Assembly (NCBI GenBank): GCA_016179965.1
Contig: JACPCF010000023.1
Span: 1 to 34,777, forward strand
Source of the DNA: Candidatus Rokuibacteriota bacterium
Lineage (GTDB): Bacteria > Methylomirabilota > Methylomirabilia > Rokubacteriales > CSP1-6
DNA: 34,777 bases
Reading direction: 5' to 3'
In this document: positions 1 through 7,641 of the stretch, piece after piece
How the letters are laid out: every line of letters starts with the position of its first letter
How positions within the stretch are numbered: position 1 is the stretch's first letter
Notes under the pieces: generated by a model
Told to the model about the DNA's origin: nothing
Databases searched by the model: none
Seen by the model: the letters and a program-made list of their open reading frames with translations, nothing else
Position numbers and translations under genes: made by a program

Positions 1-304
1 GCGACTCGAACTCCGCCGCCTCCAGGCCAAGCGTCACAATCAGATCTGCCCGGCCCAGCACGGCGTCGTCCTGGTTTCCGCCCGTGAAGATCCCGAGCGC
101 GAGCGGATGAGTCTCGAACAGGGCGCCCTTGGCCTGACGGGGCGCGCGAACCGGAACCATCAGCGCCTCGGCGAAGGCGCGAAGCCACGGAGCGTCCGCA
201 GGGCCGCATTGACCGCCGGCGATCACGACCGGCCGCGAAGCAGAGCAGATCAGCTCGGCGGCGCGGTCCAGGGCGTGGGAATCCGGTGGCGGGAGGACGG
301 ACAT
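1..304 (-). CDS. Thiamine-pyrophosphate enzyme, central-domain start (partial at left edge)
   Basis: The first 101 residues read as the central (TPP_enzyme_M) domain of the acetolactate synthase/benzoylformate decarboxylase superfamily: a run of ALDRAAELI, then SRPVVIAGGQ, an RAPRQAKGALFETHPLALG segment and the RADLIVTLGLE strand. The ATG at 304 shares a base with the stop of the upstream MaoC gene (TGATG), so translation is probably coupled. In this family the central domain normally follows an N-terminal PYR domain of about 170 residues; here the coupled start lies directly at the central domain and no PYR domain is encoded in the genes upstream. Either it is an N-truncated or split enzyme, or the PYR half lies elsewhere. 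The PP domain would be beyond the window edge. Substrate cannot be told. Confidence 0.75.
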   Translation of the reverse strand, partial: MSVLPPPDSHALDRAAELICSASRPVVIAGGQCGPADAPWLRAFAEALMVPVRAPRQAKGALFETHPLALGIFTGGNQDDAVLGRADLIVTLGLEAAEFES

Positions 305-735
305 CAGGCGGGGCGGAACGGAAGGTGAACCGTGGCGGTCCCGGGCGTGGCGATTCCCTCGCGGGCGTTCTCGGCCCAGATCTCCAGATCCACGGCGCCG
401 GCGCCGTCCTGGCGGTACTTTTTCACGACCTTACCCTGGACAAGCATCGTGTCGCCGAGGAGGTGATAGCGCCTCATCTGAAAGCCCAACCGTTTGACGA
501 ACCCCGCGGGGCCCGCCCAGTCGGTGAGGAGGCGGCAGAGCGCCGCGCGGGTAAACGCGGTGTTCACGAAGATGTCGGGATGCCCCCCGGAGCACGCGAA
601 GTCCCGGTCGTGGTGGACCGGGTAGAAATCCTGGGTGCCCGAGACCTGCTGGACCATCCGCGTCATGGTGAGTTCCAGGGCGAAGCCCGGGAGCGCCTCC
701 CCCTCTCGCACGTCCTCCCAGTAACGCTGGCTCAC
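304..735 (-). CDS. MaoC-like hotdog dehydratase/hydratase
   Basis: A 143-residue hotdog-fold protein of the MaoC dehydratase type, expected to hydrate or dehydrate an acyl-CoA-like thioester in the cytoplasm. The catalytic Asp/His pair is visible near residues 34-40 in QDFYPVHHD, followed by the typical GHPDIFVNTAF segment. The GTG start at 735 overlaps the upstream stop by four bases (GTGA), and its own stop overlaps the next start (TGATG). The complementary N-terminal-type half (FAS1-like dehydratase, 1715-2224) is one gene away, with a substrate-binding protein between them; the two hotdog proteins probably form one heteromeric enzyme. The thioester substrate is unknown. Confidence 0.85.
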   Translation of the reverse strand: MSQRYWEDVREGEALPGFALELTMTRMVQQVSGTQDFYPVHHDRDFACSGGHPDIFVNTAFTRAALCRLLTDWAGPAGFVKRLGFQMRRYHLLGDTMLVQGKVVKKYRQDGAGAVDLEIWAENAREGIATPGTATVHLPFRPA

Positions 736-1718
736 CGGATCACCTCGTCGGCCCGGATGAGGACGGACTGGGGGATCGTCAGGCCCAGCGCACGGGCGGT
801 CTTGAGGTTCACGACCAGCTCGAACCTCGTCGGCTGCTCCACGGGCAGGTCGGCGGGCTTGGCACCATTGAGGATTTTCGCCACGTAGGTGGCGGCGAGC
901 CGGAACAAGCCGGCCAAGCTCGGCGCATACGCCATGAGGCCTCCAGCCTCCACATGTTCCCGCAGCCCGTAGATCGCCGGCAGCCGGTGCTTTGCCGCAA
1001 GCTCCGCGAGGCGTGTTCGGTTGGAAAGAAACATCGGGTCGGCCATGACGAAGAGGGCACCGGTGCGCCCGCGGGTCATGGCCGCGAAGGCACTGGCGAA
1101 CGCGTCGGGACCTCGCGCCTCCAACACTTGAAGCTGCAACCCCAAGGACCGGGCCGGGACCTCGATCTCTTTCAAGAGCAGTGCGTGCGATACCATGGCG
1201 GGATTCCACAGGACGGCCACGCGGGACACCTTGGGGACGGCCTCCTTGAGCAACTGCAGAGATTTGCCGACTATCTCCGTGCCGGCAAACAGGGAGAGCC
1301 CCGTAATGGTCCCACCGGGCCGCGCAAGGCTGGCGACGAGCCCCTGGGCGACAGGGTCGGCGGCTGTGGCAAAGACGATGGGGATCGTGGGGGTCGCTTG
1401 CTTGGCTGCAAGGGCCGCCGTCGAGTTCGGCACCACGATCACATCCACCCGCGACCTGACCAACTCCGCCACGAGCTCGGGAAAGAGGTCAAGTTTCCCT
1501 CTCGCGTATCGGTGCTCAAGAGCGATGTTCTGTCCGTCCGTGTAGCCGTGCTCCCTAAGACCGTGTCGGAATTCGTCGAGCAGTGCCTGGCCCAGGGGAA
1601 ACTCAGGGGAGACGCTCCATAGCATACCTATGCGGTAGACCTTTCCTGCCTGCTGCGCGTCGGCGGTCGGCGGAGATAGGAGAATGGCGGAGATGAGAAT
1701 ACAGACCAGCCGTTTCAC
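732..1718 (-). CDS. Orphan ABC-type substrate-binding protein (ABC_sub_bind family)
   Basis: A 328-residue periplasmic binding protein of the ABC_sub_bind (TrpX-like, PF04392) family. A signal peptide (VKRLVCILISAILLSPP, cleavage near ADA-QQ) leads into the family's opening strand YRIGMLWSVSP, and the C-terminus carries the usual ALGLTIPQSVLIRADEVI tail. The GTG start at 1718 is chosen because it makes the signal peptide and overlaps the upstream stop as GTGA. No permease or ATPase gene is nearby, so it is an orphan binding protein. Its place between two dehydratase halves, with four-base overlaps on both sides, makes it a co-expressed part of this operon. Ligand unknown. Confidence 0.88.
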   Translation of the reverse strand: MKRLVCILISAILLSPPTADAQQAGKVYRIGMLWSVSPEFPLGQALLDEFRHGLREHGYTDGQNIALEHRYARGKLDLFPELVAELVRSRVDVIVVPNSTAALAAKQATPTIPIVFATAADPVAQGLVASLARPGGTITGLSLFAGTEIVGKSLQLLKEAVPKVSRVAVLWNPAMVSHALLLKEIEVPARSLGLQLQVLEARGPDAFASAFAAMTRGRTGALFVMADPMFLSNRTRLAELAAKHRLPAIYGLREHVEAGGLMAYAPSLAGLFRLAATYVAKILNGAKPADLPVEQPTRFELVVNLKTARALGLTIPQSVLIRADEVIR

Positions 1719-2224
1719 GCGGCGGCCTCGGGACGGATCCAGCCCGCCTTCACCTGCTCGGGAGTGCGGTGGACCAGGATCTGGTTCCGGCGGAGCGCCA
1801 CGACCTCCCCACGCTCGTCGGCGATCCGGCTCTCGGTCTTGATCCAGATGGCCAGGGGATCGAGTTTGATCGGCTTCAGGTCCACGGACACTACCTTGTG
1901 ACTCACAGCGAGGCGTTCCCCCACCCTCACGTAGCGCATCCATTCGAACTCGTGGTTCATGTTGATGAGCCGGTCCCCAGGGGTAGGGATCTTCCGAACG
2001 ATCCCCAGAATGTCGGCCTCACCGGGGGGCCAGGCGCCGCGGGAGGCGAAGTAGTCCACCATCACCGGCGGGCAGATGCCCTGCTCCAGGAACAGCGGGT
2101 TCGTGTCGTCCACCATGTGGCAGTGGCGGCGGATGGGGTCGAATTCCACCGGGTAACGCCCCTGCGCCACGGGCGTCTGGAACCCCTCCCACTCGGCCTT
2201 GACCCGCGCGATGTCGAAGCCCAT
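1715..2224 (-). CDS. FAS1-like dehydratase (MaoC N-terminal type)
   Basis: A 169-residue hotdog protein of the MaoC_dehydrat_N/FAS1-like type. The diagnostic region is around residues 30-50 (DPIRRHCHMVDDTNPLFLEQ), followed by a PPVMVDYFASRG segment and the FEWMRYVRVGERL strand. In many bacteria this half pairs with a MaoC-type half, which here would be the 304-735 product. The ATG at 2224 shares a base with the aminotransferase stop (TGATG), so the operon is tightly coupled. It probably acts on a CoA thioester in degradation of an organic acid; the exact substrate cannot be read from sequence. Confidence 0.82.
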   Translation of the reverse strand: MGFDIARVKAEWEGFQTPVAQGRYPVEFDPIRRHCHMVDDTNPLFLEQGICPPVMVDYFASRGAWPPGEADILGIVRKIPTPGDRLINMNHEFEWMRYVRVGERLAVSHKVVSVDLKPIKLDPLAIWIKTESRIADERGEVVALRRNQILVHRTPEQVKAGWIRPEAAA

Positions 2225-3393
2225 CAGCGGGCCAGGCCCTCGAAGACGGGCCGCATCCGATCCAGCGCCTTTCTCAGGTTCGCCTCCGAGTTGGCGTAGG
2301 AGAGGCGGAGATACCCCTCGCCGTGCTGGCCGAAGGCGGTGCCCGCGAGCGCGGCCACTCCCGCCTCGTTCAACAGGAGGTCGGCGATCTCGCCGGCGGG
2401 CCGGCCGCACGCGCTCACGTTGGGGAAGACGTAGAACGCCCCGCGCGGGCTCCGGCAGGAGACACCGGGGAGCTTGTTCAGGCCGTCCACGATCAGGTCG
2501 CGCCGCCGCTTGAACTCGGCGACCATCCGGGCTACCGGCGATTGATCCCCCTGAAGCGCAGCGAGGCCCGCCAGCTGGACGAACGTGGCCGTGCACGAGG
2601 CCGAGTTCACCATGAGGCGCGTCACGTGCTCCGCGAGCGGCACCGGCATCACGCCGTAGCCGAGCCGCCAGCCGGTCATGGCGTAAGCCTTGGAGAAGCC
2701 GTCGAGGATGATCGCGTGCTCCTTCATCCCCGGCAGCGACGCGATCGAGGCGAACTCGCCCTCGTAGAGGAAGTAGCGGTAGATCTCGTCGGCGAGCACG
2801 GGGATCCTCCAGCGCCGCGCGAGCTCGGCGATGCGCTGGATCTGGTCCTTCTCGAGGACACCGCCCGTGGGGTTCTGGGGCGAGTTGATGATGATGAGCC
2901 GCGTTCGGTCGGAGACCTTTTGCTCGAAGAGAGCCAGGTCGAAGCCGAAGCCCGTCTCCTCCCGGAGCGGGATCGGCACCGGCACGCCACCGACGAAGCT
3001 GATCACCGACTCGTAGATGGGAAAGCCCGGGTTCGGGTAGATGGCCTCGTCGCCGCGGTTGACCAGGGCCAGGATCGTGAAGAACATGATCGGCTTGGCC
3101 CCGGGTGTGACCACCACTTCCTCGGGGCTGACGGGGATCCCCCGGGTCTGGGAGACGTGGGCGGCGATCGCTTCGCGCAGCTCGGGCAGGCCGGCGGAGG
3201 GGCCGTAGTGGGTGGCCCCGGCGTCGAGGGCGCGCTTGGCCGCCTCCTTGATGTGGGCGGGCGTGTCGAAGTCGGGCTCGCCGATCTCCAGATGGACGAT
3301 TGGGTACCCCTGGCGCTCGAGCGCCCGGGCCCGCGCCAGCACCTCGAAGGCCGACTCGGTCCCGAGCCGCGACATCCGGTCGGAAAATTTCAT
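2224..3393 (-). CDS. PLP-dependent aminotransferase, class I/II
   Basis: A full-length (389 aa) fold-type I aminotransferase. The N-terminal VHLEIGEPDFDTP, the substrate-loop ATHYGPSAGLPELREAIA, the NSPQNPTGG motif, the cofactor Asp/Tyr in VLADEIYRYF and the Schiff-base Lys in DGFSKAYAMTGWRLGYG are all present, as is the C-terminal Arg region EGYLRLSYANS that binds the alpha-carboxylate. It probably moves an amino group between an amino acid and a 2-oxoacid; aspartate/alanine-type specificity is typical but not provable. It is the first gene of the leftmost operon, with a purine-rich ribosome site (AAGGGGG) upstream of the ATG and a TATAAT element about 25 bases upstream. Confidence 0.92.
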   Translation of the reverse strand: MKFSDRMSRLGTESAFEVLARARALERQGYPIVHLEIGEPDFDTPAHIKEAAKRALDAGATHYGPSAGLPELREAIAAHVSQTRGIPVSPEEVVVTPGAKPIMFFTILALVNRGDEAIYPNPGFPIYESVISFVGGVPVPIPLREETGFGFDLALFEQKVSDRTRLIIINSPQNPTGGVLEKDQIQRIAELARRWRIPVLADEIYRYFLYEGEFASIASLPGMKEHAIILDGFSKAYAMTGWRLGYGVMPVPLAEHVTRLMVNSASCTATFVQLAGLAALQGDQSPVARMVAEFKRRRDLIVDGLNKLPGVSCRSPRGAFYVFPNVSACGRPAGEIADLLLNEAGVAALAGTAFGQHGEGYLRLSYANSEANLRKALDRMRPVFEGLAR

Positions 3394-3417
3394 GGCGGAC
3401 CCCCTTGCGACCGCCTC

Positions 3418-3423
3418 ATTATA
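3418..3423 (-). promoter_or_regulatory. Putative -10 box (TATAAT) for the aminotransferase operon
   Basis: Reading minus, a perfect TATAAT lies 25 bases before the aminotransferase ATG, in a genome segment where AT-rich hexamers are rare. A transcript starting near 3411 would have a short leader containing the AAGGGGG ribosome site. No good -35 hexamer is seen at 17 bases, so this is tentative. On the plus strand the same bases give TATACT (3420-3425), which would place a start very near the GTG of the divergent gene at 3433. Confidence 0.4.
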
Positions 3424-3432
3424 CTAGGCGCC

Positions 3433-4113
3433 GTGGAGTTCGTGGAGATTCCCGCGGGCAAGTTCTGGATGGGGTGGGAGGACGGCCTCCCGGGCGAAGG
3501 CCCGCGCCATCCCGTCATGGTGGACGGGTTTTTGATCGCCCGGGCCCCGGTCACCAATGCCGAGTTCGCCCGCTTCGTCGAAGCGACCCGCGTCGCCCCA
3601 CCGCCGTTCTGGGACAACCCGCGCTTCAACAGTCCCGACCAGCCGGCGGTGGGAGTCAACTGGATCGAGGCGGTCGCCTACTGCGAATGGCTCACCGTCA
3701 CGACGGGGGAAAGCCATCGGGTCCCGACGGAAGCCGAGTGGGAGAAGGCGGCGCGAGGCGGCCTCGACGGCTGCCGCTACCCCTGGGGCAACGACAAGCC
3801 CGAGACGGTTTTCGCCGGCGTCACGCTGCCCCTGACCGGCCCGCCCAGGGTCGGGTGGGGGCCTCCGAACGGCTACCGCCTCACCGACCTCTCGGGCTCC
3901 TGCCACGAGTGGTGCATGGACTGGTACGAGGAGGGGTACTACCTCGCCTCCCCCACCCTCAATCCTCACGGCCCGCTTGCGGGAACCCGCCGGGTCTCAC
4001 GGGGCGGCGCCTGGCGCCACCAATATCCCTGGAGCCCGGTCGCCCATCGTTCCAGCATCCCGCCCAAGCTTCGCTACTCCGACTACTCCTTCCGCGTCGT
4101 GCGCCTCGGGTAG
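3433..4113 (+). CDS. SUMF1/formylglycine-generating-enzyme-like domain protein, catalytic Cys absent
   Basis: A 226-residue protein consisting of one FGE-sulfatase (SUMF1/EgtB/PvdO-type) domain: opening EFVEIPAGKFWMG, then PVTNAEFARFV, VGVNWIEAVAYCEWL, the RVPTEAEWEKAARGG signature and the final SRGGAWRHQ...SDYSFRVVR. True formylglycine-generating enzymes have two Cys in the last segment; here that stretch (RGGAWRHQYPWSPVAHRSS) has none, so sulfatase activation is unlikely. It may be a structural or EgtB-like relative. The GTG at 3433 is chosen because the domain starts immediately there; no clear ribosome site precedes it, and a TATACT element 8 bases upstream would give a nearly leaderless message. 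It converges with the 4117-5361 gene with 3 bases between. Confidence 0.85.
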   Translation: MEFVEIPAGKFWMGWEDGLPGEGPRHPVMVDGFLIARAPVTNAEFARFVEATRVAPPPFWDNPRFNSPDQPAVGVNWIEAVAYCEWLTVTTGESHRVPTEAEWEKAARGGLDGCRYPWGNDKPETVFAGVTLPLTGPPRVGWGPPNGYRLTDLSGSCHEWCMDWYEEGYYLASPTLNPHGPLAGTRRVSRGGAWRHQYPWSPVAHRSSIPPKLRYSDYSFRVVRLG

Positions 4114-4116
4114 CCG

Positions 4117-5361
4117 TCAGGGGCGACCCGGCGGTTGCCGCCACCGCTCGCGCACCCGCTGCTCGTGCTCGATCGTCACACGACCATTCTTGACGACGAG
4201 GACCCGAGGCGGTAGGGCCGCGACGATGTCTTCCGGCTGCTCGCACCCCCACACGACGAGGTCGGCCCGGCATCCCACGGCGAGGCCGTAGTCGCGCAAC
4301 CGCATGATCCGGGCCGGGTGGGTCGTGAGCGTCGCGACCAACTCGCGCATCTGGTCGGGGGTCCCCATGTGCGCCGCGACCGCCGCGACGAACGCCATGT
4401 GAGCGAGATCAGCGGTGCCGACCGGCGTGAAGGGGTTGCGGACGTTGTTCGTGGCAAGCGCGACCGGCACCCCCGCAGCCAGGAGACGGCGAATGGGCGT
4501 CAGGCCCCGCCGGACGTTGACCTGGTCGCGCCGCCCCATCAGATAGAGGTCCGTGGCCGGGAGGCAGATGACGCCGATGCCGGCGGCGACGATGTCGGAG
4601 ATGACCGCATCCTGTTCGGGCGGCGGCAGCGCCGCGAGCTCGCTCAGGTGGCCGACGGCAACCCGCCCCTGCCAGCCGGCGCGGACGGTCTGCTTGGCGA
4701 TCTCGCGGATGTGCAGGTGGTCGGGTTCGTCGAAAAAGTCCACGTGGAAATCGGCATCGACACCGAACTCCTGAGCCAGGCTAAAGACGATCTCGATGTG
4801 CTTGACCGCGTCGGTATCGTTATAAGGAACCCCCCCGACCAGGTCGGCCCCCATCCGGAGCGCCTGGCGAAGCAGCGCCTCGGTGCCGTGGGACTGAAGA
4901 ATCCCCTCCTGAGCGAAGGCGCAGACCTGAAGGTCCAGCGCGGGCGCGTACTCCCGCCTGAGCGGCAGCACCGCCTCCATCCCGGCCAGCCCGACGATCG
5001 GATCCACCTCGACGTGGGCCCGCATCGCCGTCGTTCCCGCCGCGACGGCAAGGTCGAGCACCCGGCGGGTGCGCGCACGGATGTCCTCCGCGGTGAAGCG
5101 GCGCTTCGCCTCTCCCGTCACGCGAATGGCGTCCGCCACCGTTTCCACCGGGGCGGCGACGCGATCCATGAGGAGCGCTTTGTCCGGGTGGATGTGGGCT
5201 TCGACGAGGCCGGGGGTCACCAGCCTGCCACTGACCTCGACGATCTCGCGCGCTGACCCCTCGACAGCTCCAATCGCCACGATCCGCCCCCCCGCGATCC
5301 CCACGTCGGCGAGGCCCTCGCGGTCCGACAGGCGGCAGGCGCGGAGCAGGAGGTCGATCAT
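4117..5361 (-). CDS. Cytosine-deaminase-like amidohydrolase
   Basis: A 414-residue amidohydrolase-superfamily protein most like the CodA/cytosine deaminase branch. It has the N-terminal beta sandwich, the metal-binding GLVEAHIHPDK motif (HxH) near residue 56, the DADFHVDFFDE strand, the VAVGHLSEL His, and a C-terminal ADLVVWGCEQPEDIV sandwich. In E. coli CodA the late metal/catalytic Asp sits in a HDDVFDPW motif; the equivalent segment here is ATNNVRNPFTPVG, with Asn in place of the Asp residues. It could therefore be a variant with another reaction. Its ATG overlaps the stop of the PPC gene (ATGA) and it is last in the TRAP operon, so it probably acts on an imported compound. Confidence 0.82.
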   Translation of the reverse strand: MIDLLLRACRLSDREGLADVGIAGGRIVAIGAVEGSAREIVEVSGRLVTPGLVEAHIHPDKALLMDRVAAPVETVADAIRVTGEAKRRFTAEDIRARTRRVLDLAVAAGTTAMRAHVEVDPIVGLAGMEAVLPLRREYAPALDLQVCAFAQEGILQSHGTEALLRQALRMGADLVGGVPYNDTDAVKHIEIVFSLAQEFGVDADFHVDFFDEPDHLHIREIAKQTVRAGWQGRVAVGHLSELAALPPPEQDAVISDIVAAGIGVICLPATDLYLMGRRDQVNVRRGLTPIRRLLAAGVPVALATNNVRNPFTPVGTADLAHMAFVAAVAAHMGTPDQMRELVATLTTHPARIMRLRDYGLAVGCRADLVVWGCEQPEDIVAALPPRVLVVKNGRVTIEHEQRVRERWRQPPGRP

Positions 5362-5888
5362 CGCCGGCGGCGGGCGAGTCGCTTCTGCACGGTCAGGAGG
5401 CTTCCCTCCTGATCCGCTCGCCCGTTGCGGCGAGGGTAGGCGCGGACCGCCTGGAGAAGCTTTTGACCGGTGAGGGGGTCGAGGCGGCGGGCGAGCTTCA
5501 CGCCGTCCAGGCGCATGATGACGATCTCGGCCAGGCTCAGGATCCGGCAGCCGGGCTCGAGATGCCCTCCGAAAGCCCGGTCCTTGTCGCAGAGGACCAG
5601 GTGGGCGTGGACATGGTAATCGGCGATCACCCCGGCGATGGCGAGGATCTCGACCCCGCGCGGCGACCGGCGGTTGTAGAAGCGCCGGGGCGGGAACGCG
5701 GGTCCCAGCACCCCCGTGACGGAGACGTCCGTAAGGCTCCCGAACCCTGTCAGGATCACGCCGTTTCGGATCTTCTCGGCCCGGCAGATCGCCCGGAGGG
5801 ACTCCAGCAACAGGTCGCCATACCCGAGACGAGCGACGATGATAGTGCCTCCACGTGCTCCCCGAACGATCATCTGTGGTGCCGCCAT
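5358..5888 (-). CDS. PPC/DUF296 domain protein
   Basis: A 176-residue protein with one PPC (plant and prokaryote conserved, DUF296) domain. The typical segments are GVILTGFGSLTDVSVTG, GVEILAIAGVI, the His-rich YHVHAHLVLCDKD and the GGHLEPGCRILSLAEIVI closure. In plants this domain is joined to AT-hooks and binds DNA; the free-standing bacterial proteins are trimeric, metal-containing and of unknown function. There is no AT-hook here, but the last 30 residues are Arg-rich. The ATG at 5888 follows a strong GGAGGAGGG ribosome site. It is co-transcribed with the TRAP genes upstream and the amidohydrolase downstream, which suggests a regulatory or catalytic role in using the imported solute. Confidence 0.82.
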   Translation of the reverse strand: MAAPQMIVRGARGGTIIVARLGYGDLLLESLRAICRAEKIRNGVILTGFGSLTDVSVTGVLGPAFPPRRFYNRRSPRGVEILAIAGVIADYHVHAHLVLCDKDRAFGGHLEPGCRILSLAEIVIMRLDGVKLARRLDPLTGQKLLQAVRAYPRRNGRADQEGSLLTVQKRLARRRR

Positions 5889-5917
5889 CACCCTCCTCCC
5901 TCGCGGTCGCGGGCCCC

Positions 5918-7201
5918 TCAGTAGCCGAACAGGCGGGGGACCCACATGTAGAGCCCCGGGAAATACACGCACAGGAACAGCACGCCGAACTGCAGGACGA
6001 CGAAGGGCCACACCCCGCGGACCAGGCGCTCCATCGTGAGACCCGACAGACTCGCGACGACGAACAGGACCACCCCCACCGGCGGCGTTAGCATCCCGAT
6101 GACCAGGTTGAGGACGAACACGAACCCGAAATGCAGCGGATCGATCCCGTACTGGACGGCGATGGGATGGAGGATCGGGACCAGCATGATATAGGCGGCG
6201 TTGGACTCGATGAACATGCCGACCAGGAGGAGGAACAGCATGACCAGCGTCAAGAACACCGTCGGGCTCGACGTGATCGATTGGAGGAAGCCCGCGACGG
6301 CCGCCGGAACCTGCGCGACCGTGAGGAGGAAGGTCACGGAGGACGCCAGGGCGATCAGGATGACGACGATAGAGGTGGTCGCCGCGCTCCGAATGAGGGC
6401 AGGCCAGAGATGCGCCACTTGGAGCTCCCGCGTCACGAAGAAGCCCACCACGACAGCGTAGACGACGGCGATCGCGGCCGCCTCCGTCGCCGTGAAGACA
6501 CCTCCGACCATGCCGCCGATCACCACCACGGGCATCAGGAGGACCGGCAGCGCCTGCCACGTGCGGAGCGCCACCTCCCGCAGGCGGGGGCGCTCGCCGG
6601 AGATCGGATACCTCCGCCGCCTGGCGATCACGTACGACAGCGCCATCATCCCCACCCCGATCAGGATCCCCGGCACCATGCCGGCGAGGAAGAGCCCGGC
6701 GATCGACACGCTCGACCCCGCCATGATGGCGTACACGATCATGGCCGCCGAGGGCGGGATGATGGGGCCGATGTTCGCCGCGCTGGCCACCACCGCGGCA
6801 CCGAACTCCTCATCGTACTCCCGCTTCATCGGCCCGAGGAAGACGCTGGCCAGGGCCGCCGCATCCCCCACCGCCGTGCCGGTCACCCCCGAGAGGATCA
6901 TTTCGCAGACGACGCAGACGTGGGCAAGCCCGCCGCGGATGTGGCCCACCAGCACCCGGGCGAACTCCACCAGCCGCGAGAGAATGCCAGCCGACTCCAT
7001 CAGCTCTCCCGCCAGAATAAACAGCGGGATGGCCAGGAGCGGGAACGAGTCCACGGCGGCGACCATGCGCTCGGGGATCATGCGCAGGGGCAGATCGGAG
7101 GAGACGACCACCGCGGCCAGGCTCGAGAGACCGAGGGCGAACGCGATCGGGACGCCCACCAGGGCCGTGGCGAAGAACGTCAGCGCGATCGTGATGAGCA
7201 C
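5918..7201 (-). CDS. dctM: TRAP transporter large permease subunit (DctM), copy 1
   Basis: A very hydrophobic 427-residue protein with about 12 membrane segments, of the DctM/SiaM type. Marks are the LVGVPIAFALGLSS opening, the FPLLAIPLFILAGELM segment, GTAVGDAAALASVFLGPM, IGPIIPPSAAMIVYAIMAGSS and TATEAAAIAVVYA. It forms the sodium-coupled channel of the TRAP system. The GTG at 7201 is chosen since it begins the first membrane segment and gives the usual family length; it overlaps the DctQ gene by 22 bases. The partner genes DctQ and DctP lie directly upstream in the order P-Q-M. Confidence 0.9.
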   Translation of the reverse strand: MLITIALTFFATALVGVPIAFALGLSSLAAVVVSSDLPLRMIPERMVAAVDSFPLLAIPLFILAGELMESAGILSRLVEFARVLVGHIRGGLAHVCVVCEMILSGVTGTAVGDAAALASVFLGPMKREYDEEFGAAVVASAANIGPIIPPSAAMIVYAIMAGSSVSIAGLFLAGMVPGILIGVGMMALSYVIARRRRYPISGERPRLREVALRTWQALPVLLMPVVVIGGMVGGVFTATEAAAIAVVYAVVVGFFVTRELQVAHLWPALIRSAATTSIVVILIALASSVTFLLTVAQVPAAVAGFLQSITSSPTVFLTLVMLFLLLVGMFIESNAAYIMLVPILHPIAVQYGIDPLHFGFVFVLNLVIGMLTPPVGVVLFVVASLSGLTMERLVRGVWPFVVLQFGVLFLCVYFPGLYMWVPRLFGY

Positions 7202-7641
7202 GAGAGGGCAACCAGCTGCACGGCCATGAGGAGCGCTCCGACCGGCACCGCCAGGTAGAACCAGAAGACGCTGAAGCCGAGCGTGGAGGTCTGCTGCGCC
7301 CACTGGTCCGGCAGGACCGACGCCCCCGCCACGATCACCACCAGGAGGAGCACCAGGACGAGGGCCCGGGCGACGAACAGCAGCCAGCGCTGAACAGCGG
7401 GCGCGAGCCGCTCCACCAGCACCGTCACGCCGATATGCCCGCCCTCACGGAGGGCCAGGCTCGCCCCCAGGAAGCCCGCCCAGATGAAGCAGAACCGGGA
7501 GAGCTCTTCGGAGAAGTACAGGGAGCTGTTCAGGACGTACCGGAAGAAGACCTCCCCGCTGATGATGGCGGCCATCGCCCCCATGGCGAGCGCGACGGCC
7601 GCCTTGGTCAGGGCCGCGAGCGCGTCGGCGACCCGCCGCAT
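7180..7641 (-). CDS. dctQ: TRAP transporter small permease subunit (DctQ), copy 1
   Basis: A 153-residue protein with four predicted membrane segments, typical of DctQ. It has the FFRYVLNSSLYFSEELSRF motif after the first segment and LREGGHIGVTVLVERL after the second. It stabilises the large permease and helps dock the binding protein. It begins one base after the DctP stop and overlaps DctM by 22 bases. Confidence 0.88.
   Translation of the reverse strand: MRRVADALAALTKAAVALAMGAMAAIISGEVFFRYVLNSSLYFSEELSRFCFIWAGFLGASLALREGGHIGVTVLVERLAPAVQRWLLFVARALVLVLLLVVIVAGASVLPDQWAQQTSTLGFSVFWFYLAVPVGALLMAVQLVALSCSSRSR

Noticed and set aside
2323-3432. Long N-terminal extension of the SUMF1-like gene
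   Set aside because: The frame is open upstream only because it is antisense to the aminotransferase; the domain starts at the GTG at 3433.
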